In this document: one piece after another, positions 10,394 through 18,583 of the stretch | How the letters are laid out: each line of letters starts with the position of its first letter | Numbering within the stretch: position 1 is the first letter of the stretch | NCBI RefSeq assembly: GCF_014190915.1 | Contig: NZ_JACHVU010000004.1 | Span: 186,001 to 250,000 of the forward strand | Reading direction: 5' to 3' | DNA: 64,000 bases | DNA from: Mycolicibacterium iranicum | GTDB taxonomy: Bacteria; Actinomycetota; Actinomycetes; Mycobacteriales; Mycobacteriaceae | Notes under the pieces: generated by a model | What the model saw: only the letters and a program-made list of their open reading frames with translations | Database searches by the model: none | What the model was told of the DNA's origin: nothing | Made by a program: the position numbers and the translations under genes

Positions 10394-10660
10394 TTACCCG
10401 CCGGCAAACGGCGGCAAAACATCGATCGTCGGGGCGTTGCCGAGCTCAGTGGCCATGTCTCGCACCGCAACTCCGTCGCGCAGATAAGAGCACCTCGCGA
10501 GCACCTTCGCCAGCCCCGCGTCGCGTCTCCGCAGCACCGCGACGAGGTCGTCGACCGTGGCGCCCGCCGGAAGCTCGACCATCTCGGATTCCACACCCGC
10601 GGCAGCCCTCGCCGCGGCGAAGAAGCGCACGGTCACCCGTACGCCGAGGTCGGCCTCCAT
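10394..10660 (-). CDS. moaD: Molybdopterin synthase sulfur carrier MoaD
   Basis: An 88-residue ubiquitin-fold protein (Rv0868c family). The C-terminus is P-P-F-A-G-G. The terminal Gly-Gly is adenylylated and thiocarboxylated so that MoaD can donate sulfur inside the MoaD-MoaE synthase. The N-terminal V-R-F-F-A-A-A-R-A-A-A-G is typical. It starts 3 bases after the moaA stop and is the last gene of the yccF-moaA-moaD unit. A regulatory region of 467 bases separates it from rpfA. Confidence 0.92.
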   Translation of the reverse strand: MEADLGVRVTVRFFAAARAAAGVESEMVELPAGATVDDLVAVLRRRDAGLAKVLARCSYLRDGVAVRDMATELGNAPTIDVLPPFAGG

Positions 10661-10663
10661 CGG

Positions 10664-11725
10664 TCAGCCGCCGATCGCGCTCATCGGGCGGTCCGGCTGC
10701 ACGAAGTCGGGGTCGTTGATCCCGTGTCCGGCGGCCTTCGTCCACATCGCGGTGCGCCAGGCCGCTTCGAGCGCGGCGTCATCGGCGCCGGAACGAAGCA
10801 GCGCGCGCAGATCGGTCTCGTCGCGCGCGAACAGACAGTTGCGGATCTGGCCGTCCGCAGTCAGCCGGCTCCTGTCGCAGGTGGAGCAGAACGCCTGGGA
10901 CACCGACGCGATGATCCCGACGTGGCCTGCGATGCGCGCGCCGTCGTGAACGCGCCACAGCTGGGCGGGAGCCGACCCCCGCGGCGCAGGGTCGAGAGAC
11001 AGCGTGAAGTGCCGCCGCAGGGCGCCCAGGATCGCCTCCGCGCTCAGTGCGCGGTCGCGCTGCCACGAGTGATTCGCATCGAGTGGCATCTGCTCGATGA
11101 TGCGGAGCTGATATCCGTTGTCCAGGCAGAACCGCAGGAGAGCCACCGCGTCCTCCAGACCCGTGGCCGGGTCCAGCACCGCATTGACCTTGACCGGGCT
11201 CAGCCCCGCATCCCTGGCCGCCCGCAGGCCGGCTACGACGTCGTCGAACCGGTCTCGCCGGGTGATCGCGGCGAAGCGCGCCGGGTCGACGGTGTCGAGC
11301 GAGACGTTGATGCGGTTGAGGCCGGCCTGCTTGAGCGCGGCGGCCCGTGCGGCAAGTCCGACGCCGTTGGTCGTCAGCGTGATCTCGGGGCGGGGCCGCA
11401 ACGCCGCGGTCGCGGCGACCACCTCTTCGAGGTAGGGCACCACCAGGGGCTCGCCGCCGGTGAACCGGACACTGGTGATCCCCAGTCGGGTGACGCCGAT
11501 CCGCAGCAGTCGCGTCAGCTCGTCGCGGCTGAGCTTCTGGTCCCGGGCCAACCAGTCGAGCCCCTCGGCCGGCATGCAGTAGGTGCACCGCAGGTTGCAC
11601 AGGTCGGTCAGGGAGACGCGCAGATCGGTCGCGATACGTCCGAACGTGTCGATCAGAGGGCCGTCGGCAGGCGCAGGAGAGGGCGGGCGAAGCACCGACG
11701 GCACTCCGAGCGCCACCGCGCTCAC
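10664..11725 (-). CDS. moaA: GTP 3',8-cyclase MoaA
   Basis: A 353-residue radical SAM enzyme that rearranges GTP in the first step of molybdenum cofactor synthesis. The SAM-binding cluster motif C-N-L-R-C-T-Y-C has cysteines at 43, 47 and 50. A second cluster motif is present near the C-terminus (F-C-S-T-C-D-R-S-R, then N-C-L-F). The protein ends in the Gly-Gly typical of MoaA. The frame stays open further upstream, but the GTG at 11725 is chosen because it overlaps the yccF stop (GTGA) and gives a normal length. It corresponds to Rv0869c (moaA2). Confidence 0.94.
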   Translation of the reverse strand: MSAVALGVPSVLRPPSPAPADGPLIDTFGRIATDLRVSLTDLCNLRCTYCMPAEGLDWLARDQKLSRDELTRLLRIGVTRLGITSVRFTGGEPLVVPYLEEVVAATAALRPRPEITLTTNGVGLAARAAALKQAGLNRINVSLDTVDPARFAAITRRDRFDDVVAGLRAARDAGLSPVKVNAVLDPATGLEDAVALLRFCLDNGYQLRIIEQMPLDANHSWQRDRALSAEAILGALRRHFTLSLDPAPRGSAPAQLWRVHDGARIAGHVGIIASVSQAFCSTCDRSRLTADGQIRNCLFARDETDLRALLRSGADDAALEAAWRTAMWTKAAGHGINDPDFVQPDRPMSAIGG

Positions 11726-12129
11726 GGCACGGCTCCGACCACGCGACCGCGCGCCTGATCCACCGGAACGATCTCCTTGCCCAGCGGCATCAGCGATACC
11801 GGGATGAGTTTGAGGTTGGCGACTGCCAACGGGATGCCGACGATCGTGATGGCCATCGCGATCGCGGTGGTGATGTGCCCGATCGCCAGCCAGATGCCGG
11901 CGACGATCACCCAGATCACGTTGCCCACCATTGCGCCGGGCCGTGGGCCGGGCTTCTCGACGATGGTCCGGCCGAACGGCCACAGCGCGTAGGCGGCGAT
12001 GCGCAACGACGCGAATCCGAAGGGGATCGTGATGATGAGGACGAAGCAGATCAGGGCTGCCAGAACGTAGCCGAGCGCCAGCCACAGGCCGCCGAATATC
12101 AGCCAGATGACGTTCAGTGCCAATCGCAT
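11722..12129 (-). CDS. YccF domain inner-membrane protein
   Basis: A 135-residue membrane protein. It contains two copies of the YccF motif, each starting N-V-I-W followed by a hydrophobic helix pair: residues 5-55 and 70-115. The I-T-I-P-F-G and I-V-G-I-P-L loops are characteristic. The function of YccF is unknown. It overlaps moaA by four bases and probably shares its promoter, as Rv0870c does in M. tuberculosis, but nothing links it to cofactor synthesis directly. Confidence 0.85.
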   Translation of the reverse strand: MRLALNVIWLIFGGLWLALGYVLAALICFVLIITIPFGFASLRIAAYALWPFGRTIVEKPGPRPGAMVGNVIWVIVAGIWLAIGHITTAIAMAITIVGIPLAVANLKLIPVSLMPLGKEIVPVDQARGRVVGAVP

Positions 12130-12255
12130 ATCAGTCGCCTTGTTCTTCCTCCAGCGGTGACCTGCAGCCTACCGACATAAGGGGATGCTGGCCCCCGCAG
12201 CGTCCGAGTAGGATCTGCCGGGACGCGTCCCGACGCATACGGGGCGCTTACTTTG

Positions 12256-12273
12256 TGTACCCGAACAGGTACA
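12256..12273. promoter_or_regulatory. Inverted repeat upstream of cspB
   Basis: TGTACC-CGAACA-GGTACA, a perfect 6-bp dyad with a 6-base spacer, lies about 40 bases before the cspB start. It could be an operator or a structure in the transcript leader; TACTTT (12249-12254) just upstream could be a -10 box. The regulator is not known. Confidence 0.35.
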
Positions 12274-12311
12274 GACGTATATCGGCTTCAGACAGACAGC
12301 AGGTGAGACCA

Positions 12312-12722
12312 GTGCCGACCGGCCGGGTGAAGTGGTACGACGCGGAGAAGGGCTTCGGGTTCCTCTCACAGGAGGAGGGCGAAGACGTCTACGTGCGGTC
12401 CTCGGCGTTGCCTGCCGGAGTCGAAGGCCTGAAGGCCGGACAGCGCGTCGAGTTCGGAGTGGCCGCGGGTCGACGCGGTCCGCAGGCGCTGCAGGTGAAG
12501 CTCATCGACCCGCCGCCGAGCATCAGCCGCAACCGCCGCGAAGCCGCGACCGTGGAGCACAAGCACACACCCGACGAATTGCACGGCATGGTCGAGGACA
12601 TGATCACGCTCCTGGAGGGCGCGGTGCAGCCGGAACTGCGCAAGGGCAAGTACCCCGACCGCAAGGTCGCCCGCCGGGTTTCCGAAGTGGTCAAGGCGGT
12701 CGCGCGCGAGCTCGACGCCTAG
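12312..12722 (+). CDS. cspB: Cold-shock domain protein CspB
   Basis: A 136-residue protein. Residues 1-65 are a cold-shock (OB-fold) domain with the RNP1-like K-G-F-G-F-L and the D-V-Y-V-R-S-S-A-L segment (usual form D-V-F-V-H). Residues 66-136 are a mycobacterial-type C-terminal extension containing [13 protein letters not shown]. It binds single-stranded nucleic acid. The GTG at 12312 has an AGGTGAG Shine-Dalgarno sequence 5 bases upstream and gives the conserved start M-P-T-G-R-V-K-W; an in-frame GTG at 12303 is less likely. It corresponds to Rv0871. Confidence 0.92.
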   Translation: MPTGRVKWYDAEKGFGFLSQEEGEDVYVRSSALPAGVEGLKAGQRVEFGVAAGRRGPQALQVKLIDPPPSISRNRREAATVEHKHTPDELHGMVEDMITLLEGAVQPELRKGKYPDRKVARRVSEVVKAVARELDA

Positions 12723-12735
12723 GCGTCGCCGCGGC

Positions 12736-12751
12736 CCCGGTGGTCACCGGG
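12736..12751. terminator. Short GC-rich palindrome after cspB
   Basis: CCCGGT-GGTC-ACCGGG lies 13 bases after the cspB stop, followed by TCTGTTGT. The stem is short, but the position fits a terminator for cspB. Confidence 0.35.
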
Positions 12752-12853
12752 TCTGTTGTCGTGGGCGCCGACAGTGGCATGACCCGGAGTCGTCACCGTT
12801 TTCGGTGGGCAATCATGTCGCTGCGGTCAGGCTCGGCGGGTATGAAGTGACCC

Positions 12854-13870
12854 ATGAGCTACGTGGCCAATCCGTCCTCGTCCGACGGTGAGTTCAACCG
12901 GGACACCGACTACATCACCACCCGCATCACCGCCGACGGTCGAGACGGTTACGCCGTGGAGCCCGGCCGGTATCGGCTGGTGGTCGCCAGGGCGTGCCCG
13001 TGGGCGAACCGAACGATCATCGTGCGGCGGCTGCTCGGCTTAGAAGACGTTCTGTCCATTGGCTTCTGCGGTCCCACCCATGACGAACGCAGCTGGACGT
13101 TCGACCTCGACCCGGACGGTGTCGACCCGGTGCTCGGCATCCACTATCTGCGCGACGCCTACAACAAGCGTGTCCCGGACTATCCGAAAGGCGTGACGGT
13201 GCCCGCGCTCGTGGACATCCCGACCGGGGAGGTCGTCACGAACGACTTCGCCCAGATCACGCTCGACTTCTCGACGGAGTGGACGGCGTACCACCGCGAC
13301 GGTGCACCGCAGCTCTACCCCGAGGCGCTGCGCGACGAGATCGACGAGGTGGCCCAGCGGATCTACACCGAGGTCAACAACGGGGTCTATCGCTGCGGCT
13401 TCGCCGGTTCACAGAAGGCGTACGAGCGGGCCTACGACCGGCTGTTCACCGCGCTCGACTGGCTGTCGGAACGACTGGAGAGCCAGCGATACCTGGTGGG
13501 CGACACCATCACCGAGGCCGACGTGCGGCTGTTCACCACACTGGCACGCTTCGACCCCGTGTACCACGGTCACTTCAAGACCAACCGGAGCAAGCTCTCG
13601 GAAATGCCGGTTCTGTGGGCGTACGCTCGCGACCTGTTCCAGACACCGGGTTTCGGCGACACCACCGACTTCGTGCAGATCAAACAGCACTACTACATAG
13701 TGCATTCGGACATCAATCCCACGGGCGTCGTCCCGAAGGGTCCGGATCTGTCGAACTGGCTGACGCCGCACGGGCGGGAGGCGTTGGGCGGCAAGCCGTT
13801 CGGCGACGGCACTGCGCCCGGCCCGACGCCCGAGGGCGAGCGGGTGCCCGAGGCTCACTCGGCGGGCTGA
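12854..13870 (+). CDS. Xi-class glutathione S-transferase-like (hydroquinone reductase family)
   Basis: A 338-residue protein of the ECM4/YqjG family, S-glutathionyl-hydroquinone reductases. The catalytic A-C-P-W-A motif is at about residues 49-53, in the thioredoxin-like N-terminal domain. The long insertion (W-T-F-D-L-D-P-D-G) and the all-helical C-terminal domain with Y-L-V-G-D-T-I-T-E-A-D-V-R-L-F-T-T-L complete the family pattern. Mycobacteria use mycothiol rather than glutathione, so the physiological thiol is probably mycothiol; that is inference. The last 16 bases overlap the convergent DUF2771 gene. Confidence 0.85.
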   Translation: MSYVANPSSSDGEFNRDTDYITTRITADGRDGYAVEPGRYRLVVARACPWANRTIIVRRLLGLEDVLSIGFCGPTHDERSWTFDLDPDGVDPVLGIHYLRDAYNKRVPDYPKGVTVPALVDIPTGEVVTNDFAQITLDFSTEWTAYHRDGAPQLYPEALRDEIDEVAQRIYTEVNNGVYRCGFAGSQKAYERAYDRLFTALDWLSERLESQRYLVGDTITEADVRLFTTLARFDPVYHGHFKTNRSKLSEMPVLWAYARDLFQTPGFGDTTDFVQIKQHYYIVHSDINPTGVVPKGPDLSNWLTPHGREALGGKPFGDGTAPGPTPEGERVPEAHSAG

Positions 13871-14349
13871 TCCCACACCGTGCGCACCGACCATTCGGCG
13901 TGCGGCACGGGGAACTCGTTTCCGGCTTCGTCGCGCACGAGCGTCGGCAACTGGACAGCCAGACCGGTGAGCCGGCCGCGCTGGGCGTCCATGGTCGGGA
14001 TGGTCACCGCGAGCGTCGTGTCCGGCCGGAACTCCTCGATGACGTCGGCGTCCTCGTAGGCGCGCAGCAGTACCCACGGCGCCCGCGAGATCTCGCCGGG
14101 AATCGACAACTGGATGGGTTTGCGTCCGGTCACGGGCAACTCGCCCTGCTGGGCGGGCACCACGCAGTCGGTGGGGTTGAGCACCTGGCAGAAACGGTAG
14201 GGGCCGACCCGCGTCAGGTGCCCGTTGGAGAACGCCGAGATCTCCGGCAGTTCCGAGGAGTGCCCGCGGGACAGCTGCCAAACCAGTACACCCGTACCGA
14301 TCGTGGAGAGCAGCGCCAGCGTCACCAGAGCAGCGACAAGACGTTTCAC
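13855..14349 (-). CDS. DUF2771 exported protein
   Basis: A 164-residue protein matching the actinobacterial DUF2771 family (Rv0875c). Residues 6-26 are hydrophobic and form a signal peptide or membrane anchor; the rest is predicted extracytoplasmic, with two cysteines (in F-C-Q-V-L and D-C-V-V-P) that may form a disulfide. It starts at GTG overlapping the stop of the upstream MFS gene (GTGA), so the two are co-transcribed. Function unknown. The 3' end overlaps the convergent transferase gene. Confidence 0.82.
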   Translation of the reverse strand: MKRLVAALVTLALLSTIGTGVLVWQLSRGHSSELPEISAFSNGHLTRVGPYRFCQVLNPTDCVVPAQQGELPVTGRKPIQLSIPGEISRAPWVLLRAYEDADVIEEFRPDTTLAVTIPTMDAQRGRLTGLAVQLPTLVRDEAGNEFPVPHAEWSVRTVWDQPAE

Positions 14350-16031
14350 TCCCGGGTCACCGCCGCATCCGTCCGTACACCCTCCTGCTCGGCGTGCACG
14401 GGGCGATTACCGCCGAGCCCCGGCACCAGTGACTCGCCACGATAGCTCAGCACGGTCTGCGCCAGACCGAGGATCAAGATCGCGGTGATCACGGTGAACC
14501 CCGCGTACAGCTCGGTGTAGATGAGCACGCCGGTCGCGCCGCCGGCCACCCAGGCCAACTGCAGCAGCGACTCCGAGCGCCCGAAGGCCGATGCGCGGGA
14601 TTCCTCGGGCAGGTCGTCCTGCAGCGATGCGTCCAGGGAAGCCTTGGCGATGGCGCTGGCCGCCGACGTGACGAACGTCGCGGCCGCGGCCACGAGCAGA
14701 TTCCCGGTCAGCGCGGTCGCCAGTGCCATCACGGTGACGGCGAGGGCACAGCGCACCACCAGGCGGGCGGGGTGGCCGAGTTTGAGGCGTGCCGCGGTGA
14801 AGTTGCCGCCGAAGTTCCCGATGGCCGCCGCGGCACCGATCATGCCGAGGATGCGCAGCTGCTCCCACCCGCTGGCGTCGTGGGCTTTCGCGACGAACGC
14901 GGGGTAGAGGAACAGGAAGCCGACCATCACCTTGACGGTGCAGTTGCCCCACAGCGAGGTGATGATGTTGCGGCCGAGCGGCTGGCGGACTTTCGCCGAC
15001 GAGTCCCGCCGCATCTCTTCGGTTCCGCCGTGGTAGCTCAGGGTCGCCGGCACCTCGCCCTCGGTGACCTCCACCCACTTGGGTATCCGCATGGCCAGGG
15101 CGGCGCCGGCGATGGTCACCGCCACGACGACGTAGAGAGCGCCGGGCATCTCGAACAGCTGGAAGCCGTATTCGGCGGCCGCGGCAATACCTCCGCCGAT
15201 CATCGTGCCGCCCAGCAGTCCGAACGTGGTGAGCCGCGAGTTCACCCGCACGAGATCGATCGACGGGGGCAGCACCCGGGGTGTGACGGCGCTGCGGAGC
15301 ACCGAGAACGATTTCGACAGCACCATCATCCCGAGAGCGCAGGGATAGAGCACCCAGGACGGGAAGCCTCCCGTCGCGCTGTCGAAGTTGGCGATCAGCA
15401 CGACCGCCAGCACTGTCCGCAGCGCGAACGACGCCGCCAGCGCGACCCGCCTGCCATGTTGCAAGCGGTCCAGGGCGGGGCCGATGAGCGGCGCGATCAC
15501 CGCGAACGGTGCGATCGTGATCAGCAGGTACAGCGCCACCTTGCTCTTGCTCTCGCCGGAGGCTGCGGCGAAGAACAAGGTATTGGCCAGCGCGACGGCC
15601 ATGGCGGCGTCCACCGCGAAGTTCGCGACCACCGGCCACGTCAACGCCGTCAGACCCGACTTGTCGGCGCCGTCGGCGGTCGCGGCGCGGTGCACCATCC
15701 CGTACACCTTGGAGCCCATCTCGCGGCTCCGTTGCGCGGCGGCACGCGTCACCGTCACCTTGTCGCCGCCGGCGCCCGGGGCCCGGCCCGGCGGCGGATC
15801 GTAGGAGGAACGGGTCCGGTGCCGGATGTCGTCGTCGAGCGGAGGCAGCCAGCGATTGCCGTGGTCGTTGGGTGAGTACGGCCGCCCCGACCTGCGGTTG
15901 CCGGGACGCATTCCCGGGTCGCTGGGATAGTTGGCCATCCCCGGGTGTTCTCCCGCAGGTGGGCGTGGCGGGTAGTAGCGTCCACCCTGCTGACCGTCAG
16001 GGTCCCGGGGGTCACGCCGCGGTCCGGTCAC
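14346..16031 (-). CDS. Major facilitator superfamily transporter (Rv0876c homologue)
   Basis: A 561-residue membrane protein. Residues 1-115 are hydrophilic and rich in Arg, Pro, Gly and Asp, an unusual cytoplasmic extension. About 12 membrane helices follow, with an MFS-like L-D-R-L-Q-H-G-R-R loop (motif A position). The substrate is unknown. It starts at GTG 16031 and is divergent from the DUF3027 gene, with a palindrome between them. DUF2771 is translationally coupled to its end, which suggests the exported protein assists the transporter. Confidence 0.83.
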   Translation of the reverse strand: MTGPRRDPRDPDGQQGGRYYPPRPPAGEHPGMANYPSDPGMRPGNRRSGRPYSPNDHGNRWLPPLDDDIRHRTRSSYDPPPGRAPGAGGDKVTVTRAAAQRSREMGSKVYGMVHRAATADGADKSGLTALTWPVVANFAVDAAMAVALANTLFFAAASGESKSKVALYLLITIAPFAVIAPLIGPALDRLQHGRRVALAASFALRTVLAVVLIANFDSATGGFPSWVLYPCALGMMVLSKSFSVLRSAVTPRVLPPSIDLVRVNSRLTTFGLLGGTMIGGGIAAAAEYGFQLFEMPGALYVVVAVTIAGAALAMRIPKWVEVTEGEVPATLSYHGGTEEMRRDSSAKVRQPLGRNIITSLWGNCTVKVMVGFLFLYPAFVAKAHDASGWEQLRILGMIGAAAAIGNFGGNFTAARLKLGHPARLVVRCALAVTVMALATALTGNLLVAAAATFVTSAASAIAKASLDASLQDDLPEESRASAFGRSESLLQLAWVAGGATGVLIYTELYAGFTVITAILILGLAQTVLSYRGESLVPGLGGNRPVHAEQEGVRTDAAVTRE

Positions 16032-16092
16032 GCAGACGATTCTCCCTCATGGGGCCGACAGCGTCCGCGCAGGCGACCGGTGTGGCTAGACG

Positions 16093-16109
16093 TTGCCTGA
16101 CTCAGGCAA
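16093..16109. promoter_or_regulatory. 17-bp perfect palindrome between divergent MFS and DUF3027 genes
   Basis: TTGCCTGA-C-TCAGGCAA, two perfect 8-base arms around one central base. It lies in the 98-base divergent gap and ends about 20 bases before the DUF3027 start, a typical operator position. The cognate regulator is not identified. Confidence 0.5.
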
Positions 16110-16129
16110 TATTGGAGGCGATGGACAGC

Positions 16130-16948
16130 ATGACCGAACCCGATCAGCAGACCGATCCGACCGACATCGGATCCGGCCCCGCGCACGACGAACCTGGTTC
16201 CGTCGTGGCCAGCCCTGACCTGGAGGCGATCCTGCTGGGCGCCGTCGACGATGCGCGCGCAGCGATCATCGAGTACAGCGGCGACGACAGCGTCGGGGAG
16301 TATCTGGGCGCCGGGTTCGAGGATCCGACGTCGGCCACCCACCGCTTCCTGGCAGAACTGCCCGGCTACCGCGGCTGGCAGTGGGCCGTCGTGGTGGCGG
16401 CCTGCCCGGGTGCCGCGCACGCCACCATCAGTGAAGTGGTGCTCGTCCCCGGCCCCACCGCGCTGCTGGCGCCGAAGTGGATCCCCTGGGAGGAGCGGGT
16501 CCGGCCCGGCGACCTGAGCCCGGGTGACCTTCTCGCCCCGCCCGCAAACGACCCCCGCTTGGTTCCGGGATACACCTCGACCGGCGACCCGCAGATCGAC
16601 GAGGTGGCCGTCGAGGTCGGGCTCGGTCGACGACAGGTGCTGAGCCTGTGGGGCCGCAACGACGCCGCGCAGCGTTGGCACGACGGCGAATACGGTCCCG
16701 GCTCGGCGATGGCACGGTCCACGCGGCGCATGTGCCGGGACTGCGGCTACTACCTTCCGCTCGGCGGTGCGCTCGGGGTGATGTTCGGCGTCTGCGCCAA
16801 CGAATACGCCGCCGACGGACACGTCGTCGACGCCGAATTCGGTTGCGGCGCCCATTCGGACACCCCGGCGGCGCCGGGCACGGGTTCGCCACTGTTCGAC
16901 CCGTACGACGACGGTGTGCTCGACCTGGTCGAACGCACCGAGGGTTAG
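16130..16948 (+). CDS. DUF3027 protein (Rv0877 homologue)
   Basis: A 272-residue soluble protein of the actinobacterial DUF3027 family. Conserved features are G-Y-R-G-W-Q-W-A-V-V, a W-x-P-W-E-E-R-V-R-P-G-D-L segment and a cysteine-rich part near residues 200-240 (M-C-R-D-C-G-Y-Y, G-V-C-A-N-E, F-G-C-G-A-H) that looks like a metal site. The GGAGG at 16114-16118 is 11 bases from this ATG but only 2 from an alternative ATG at 16121, so 16130 is preferred. Function unknown. Confidence 0.8.
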   Translation: MTEPDQQTDPTDIGSGPAHDEPGSVVASPDLEAILLGAVDDARAAIIEYSGDDSVGEYLGAGFEDPTSATHRFLAELPGYRGWQWAVVVAACPGAAHATISEVVLVPGPTALLAPKWIPWEERVRPGDLSPGDLLAPPANDPRLVPGYTSTGDPQIDEVAVEVGLGRRQVLSLWGRNDAAQRWHDGEYGPGSAMARSTRRMCRDCGYYLPLGGALGVMFGVCANEYAADGHVVDAEFGCGAHSDTPAAPGTGSPLFDPYDDGVLDLVERTEG

Positions 16949-16952
16949 CGGC

Positions 16953-17405
16953 TCAGCTCTCTGCGGCGGCCTTGATCCGCGTCAGCGACGCGTTCATGCC
17001 CTCGACCAGTTCATCCTCGAAGCTGGGCACCCCGCCCATGAACTTGCCGACCAGAAAGTTCGAGACCGCCGTCGTGCCGTTGTCGGCGCGCCTCGTCTCG
17101 GTCAGCCGGGTGCCGGCTTCGGTCGGCTCCAGCTCATAGCTCCACACCGTGTGGTTCTCGTTGACGCGGAACGCGAGCTTCTTCTCCGGCACGTACTCGG
17201 TGATCCGGCACGTCGTCGGCCAGAACAGCAGCCCGCGACGGTTGAGGTTGATGGTGCGCGCCCCGGGGCGCAGCTCGCCGACGGGCTTCATCAGACGGCA
17301 CTGCGGGCTCCACTGCGGCATCTTGCTCAGGTCCGAGATGAGATCCCACACCTTGGTCACCGGCGCGTTGATGTCGACCTCGGCCTGCAATATCGGCGCT
17401 GCCAT
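16953..17405 (-). CDS. SRPBCC (START-like) family protein
   Basis: A 150-residue polyketide cyclase/START-type protein. It opens with V-D-I-N-A-P-V-T-K-V-W-D-L-I-S-D, the usual first strand and helix of the fold, and continues with a W-S-P-Q-C region and T-R-L-T-E-T-R-R. Such proteins bind hydrophobic ligands in a deep cavity; the ligand is unknown. It ends 4 bases from the convergent DUF3027 stop and lies 16 bases downstream of the DUF2530 gene on the same strand. Confidence 0.8.
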   Translation of the reverse strand: MAAPILQAEVDINAPVTKVWDLISDLSKMPQWSPQCRLMKPVGELRPGARTINLNRRGLLFWPTTCRITEYVPEKKLAFRVNENHTVWSYELEPTEAGTRLTETRRADNGTTAVSNFLVGKFMGGVPSFEDELVEGMNASLTRIKAAAES

Positions 17406-17421
17406 GGCTTCTCCCTAGTAC

Positions 17422-17682
17422 TTACGTCAGACCGCGTTGGGCGCCGCGGTGCCCGCGACGCACGGCGTGACGTTGCCACAGAAAAATCGATGTGCCAAGA
17501 ACGCCCACGCCGAGCCCTGCCAGCGTGACGGGCCGCCAGTCGTGCAGCGCGGCGACGGTGAACGCGAGCACGGTCGCGAGGACCCAGCCGCACGTGATCG
17601 CGATGATGACCGGCCACGGTGTGAGCAGGGCCGCGGGCAGCGGGGGTGGCTGGGGCTCGCCGTCGGGTTCCATCGCCTCCAA
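17422..17682 (-). CDS. DUF2530 small membrane protein (Rv0879c homologue)
   Basis: An 86-residue protein with two membrane helices (about residues 25-45 and 52-68) and a basic C-terminus containing R-H-A-V-R-R-G-H-R-G. This is the DUF2530 pattern, and it occupies the Rv0879c position. A second in-frame ATG three codons downstream is an alternative start. Function unknown. The divergent TrmH gene begins about 75 bases away. The MarR gene Rv0880, found here in M. tuberculosis, is absent. Confidence 0.75.
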   Translation of the reverse strand: MEAMEPDGEPQPPPLPAALLTPWPVIIAITCGWVLATVLAFTVAALHDWRPVTLAGLGVGVLGTSIFLWQRHAVRRGHRGAQRGLT

Positions 17683-17723
17683 CCTAATCGACGTGCCCGG
17701 GGCAGTGGGTAGTGTCTAGCGCT

Positions 17724-17756
17724 GTGCCAGCCGCCCGCCCACTCGAATGTGCGTGA
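17724..17756 (+). CDS. Possible leaderless 10-codon upstream ORF before the TrmH gene
   Basis: GTG-initiated, encoding M-P-A-A-R-P-L-E-C-A. It stops with a TGA that overlaps the methyltransferase ATG (TGATG). A TAGTGT -10-like hexamer at 17710-17715 ends 8 bases before the GTG, the spacing of a leaderless start. This is a candidate only. Confidence 0.35.
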   Translation: MPAARPLECA

Positions 17757-18583
17757 TGGCCAACGTCTTGCCGAACGTCGTAGACATCACGGATCCGGCG
17801 GATCCCCGGCTCGACGATTTCCGCGACCTCAACAGTGTCGATCGCCGGCCGGACCTTCCGAGCGGCAAAGGCCTCGTGATCGCCGAAGGCGTTCTCGTGG
17901 TGCAGCGCATGCTTGCCTCGCGGTTCACGCCCCGCGCCCTCCTCGGCACCGATCGGCGTCTGCAGGAACTCGGATCCGACCTCGATGACGTCGCGGCCCC
18001 GTTCTACCGGGCGAGCGCGGAGGTGATGGCCGAGGTAGTCGGTTTCCACCTCAACCGCGGGGTTCTGGCGTCGGCTTCGCGCGCGACGGAGCTCTCCGTC
18101 GACGACGTGCTGCACGACGCCCGCACGGTCGCCGTGCTTGAAGGCGTCAACGACCACGAGAACCTCGGATCGGTCTTCCGCAATGCCGCGGGCCTCGGGG
18201 TCGACGCCATGATCTTCGGCACCGGATGTGCCGATCCGCTCTATCGCCGTGCGGTACGGGTGTCGATGGGCCACGCTCTGCTCGTGCCGTTCGCCAGGGC
18301 GGCGGCGTGGCCTGAAGACCTCCAGGTGCTGCGCGAGAACGACTTTCGTGTCCTTGCGATGACCCCGGATCCGGCGGTCCCGACCCTGGCCGAAGCGATG
18401 GCGGGCCTGGCGGAGCAGCGGGTGGCGATCCTGGTCGGCGCGGAGGGGCCGGGTCTCAAGGAACACACGATGCGCTCCAGCGATGTGCGGGTGCGCATCC
18501 CGATGGCGAGGGGCACCGACTCGCTCAACGTCGCGACGGCTGCGGCGCTGGCGTTCTATGAGCGGGATAGGCTCGCCCCGTGA
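17756..18583 (+). CDS. TrmH-family rRNA/tRNA 2'-O-methyltransferase
   Basis: A 275-residue SpoU/TrmH-fold methyltransferase (Rv0881 family). The trefoil-knot motifs are all present: N-L-G-S-V-F-R-N-A-A (motif 1), L-V-G-A-E-G-P-G-L (motif 2) and I-P-M-A-R-G-T-D-S-L-N-V-A-T-A-A-A (motif 3). An N-terminal substrate-binding domain precedes them. The RNA target is not determined. In-frame starts also exist at 17747 and 17753. 17756 is preferred because a short upstream ORF stops on it. Confidence 0.88.
   Translation: MANVLPNVVDITDPADPRLDDFRDLNSVDRRPDLPSGKGLVIAEGVLVVQRMLASRFTPRALLGTDRRLQELGSDLDDVAAPFYRASAEVMAEVVGFHLNRGVLASASRATELSVDDVLHDARTVAVLEGVNDHENLGSVFRNAAGLGVDAMIFGTGCADPLYRRAVRVSMGHALLVPFARAAAWPEDLQVLRENDFRVLAMTPDPAVPTLAEAMAGLAEQRVAILVGAEGPGLKEHTMRSSDVRVRIPMARGTDSLNVATAAALAFYERDRLAP

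Noticed and set aside
11726..12085. A 120-codon N-terminal extension of MoaA
   Set aside because: It overlaps the YccF gene, whose protein sequence is well recognised. A GTGA overlap at 11725 gives the normal MoaA length.
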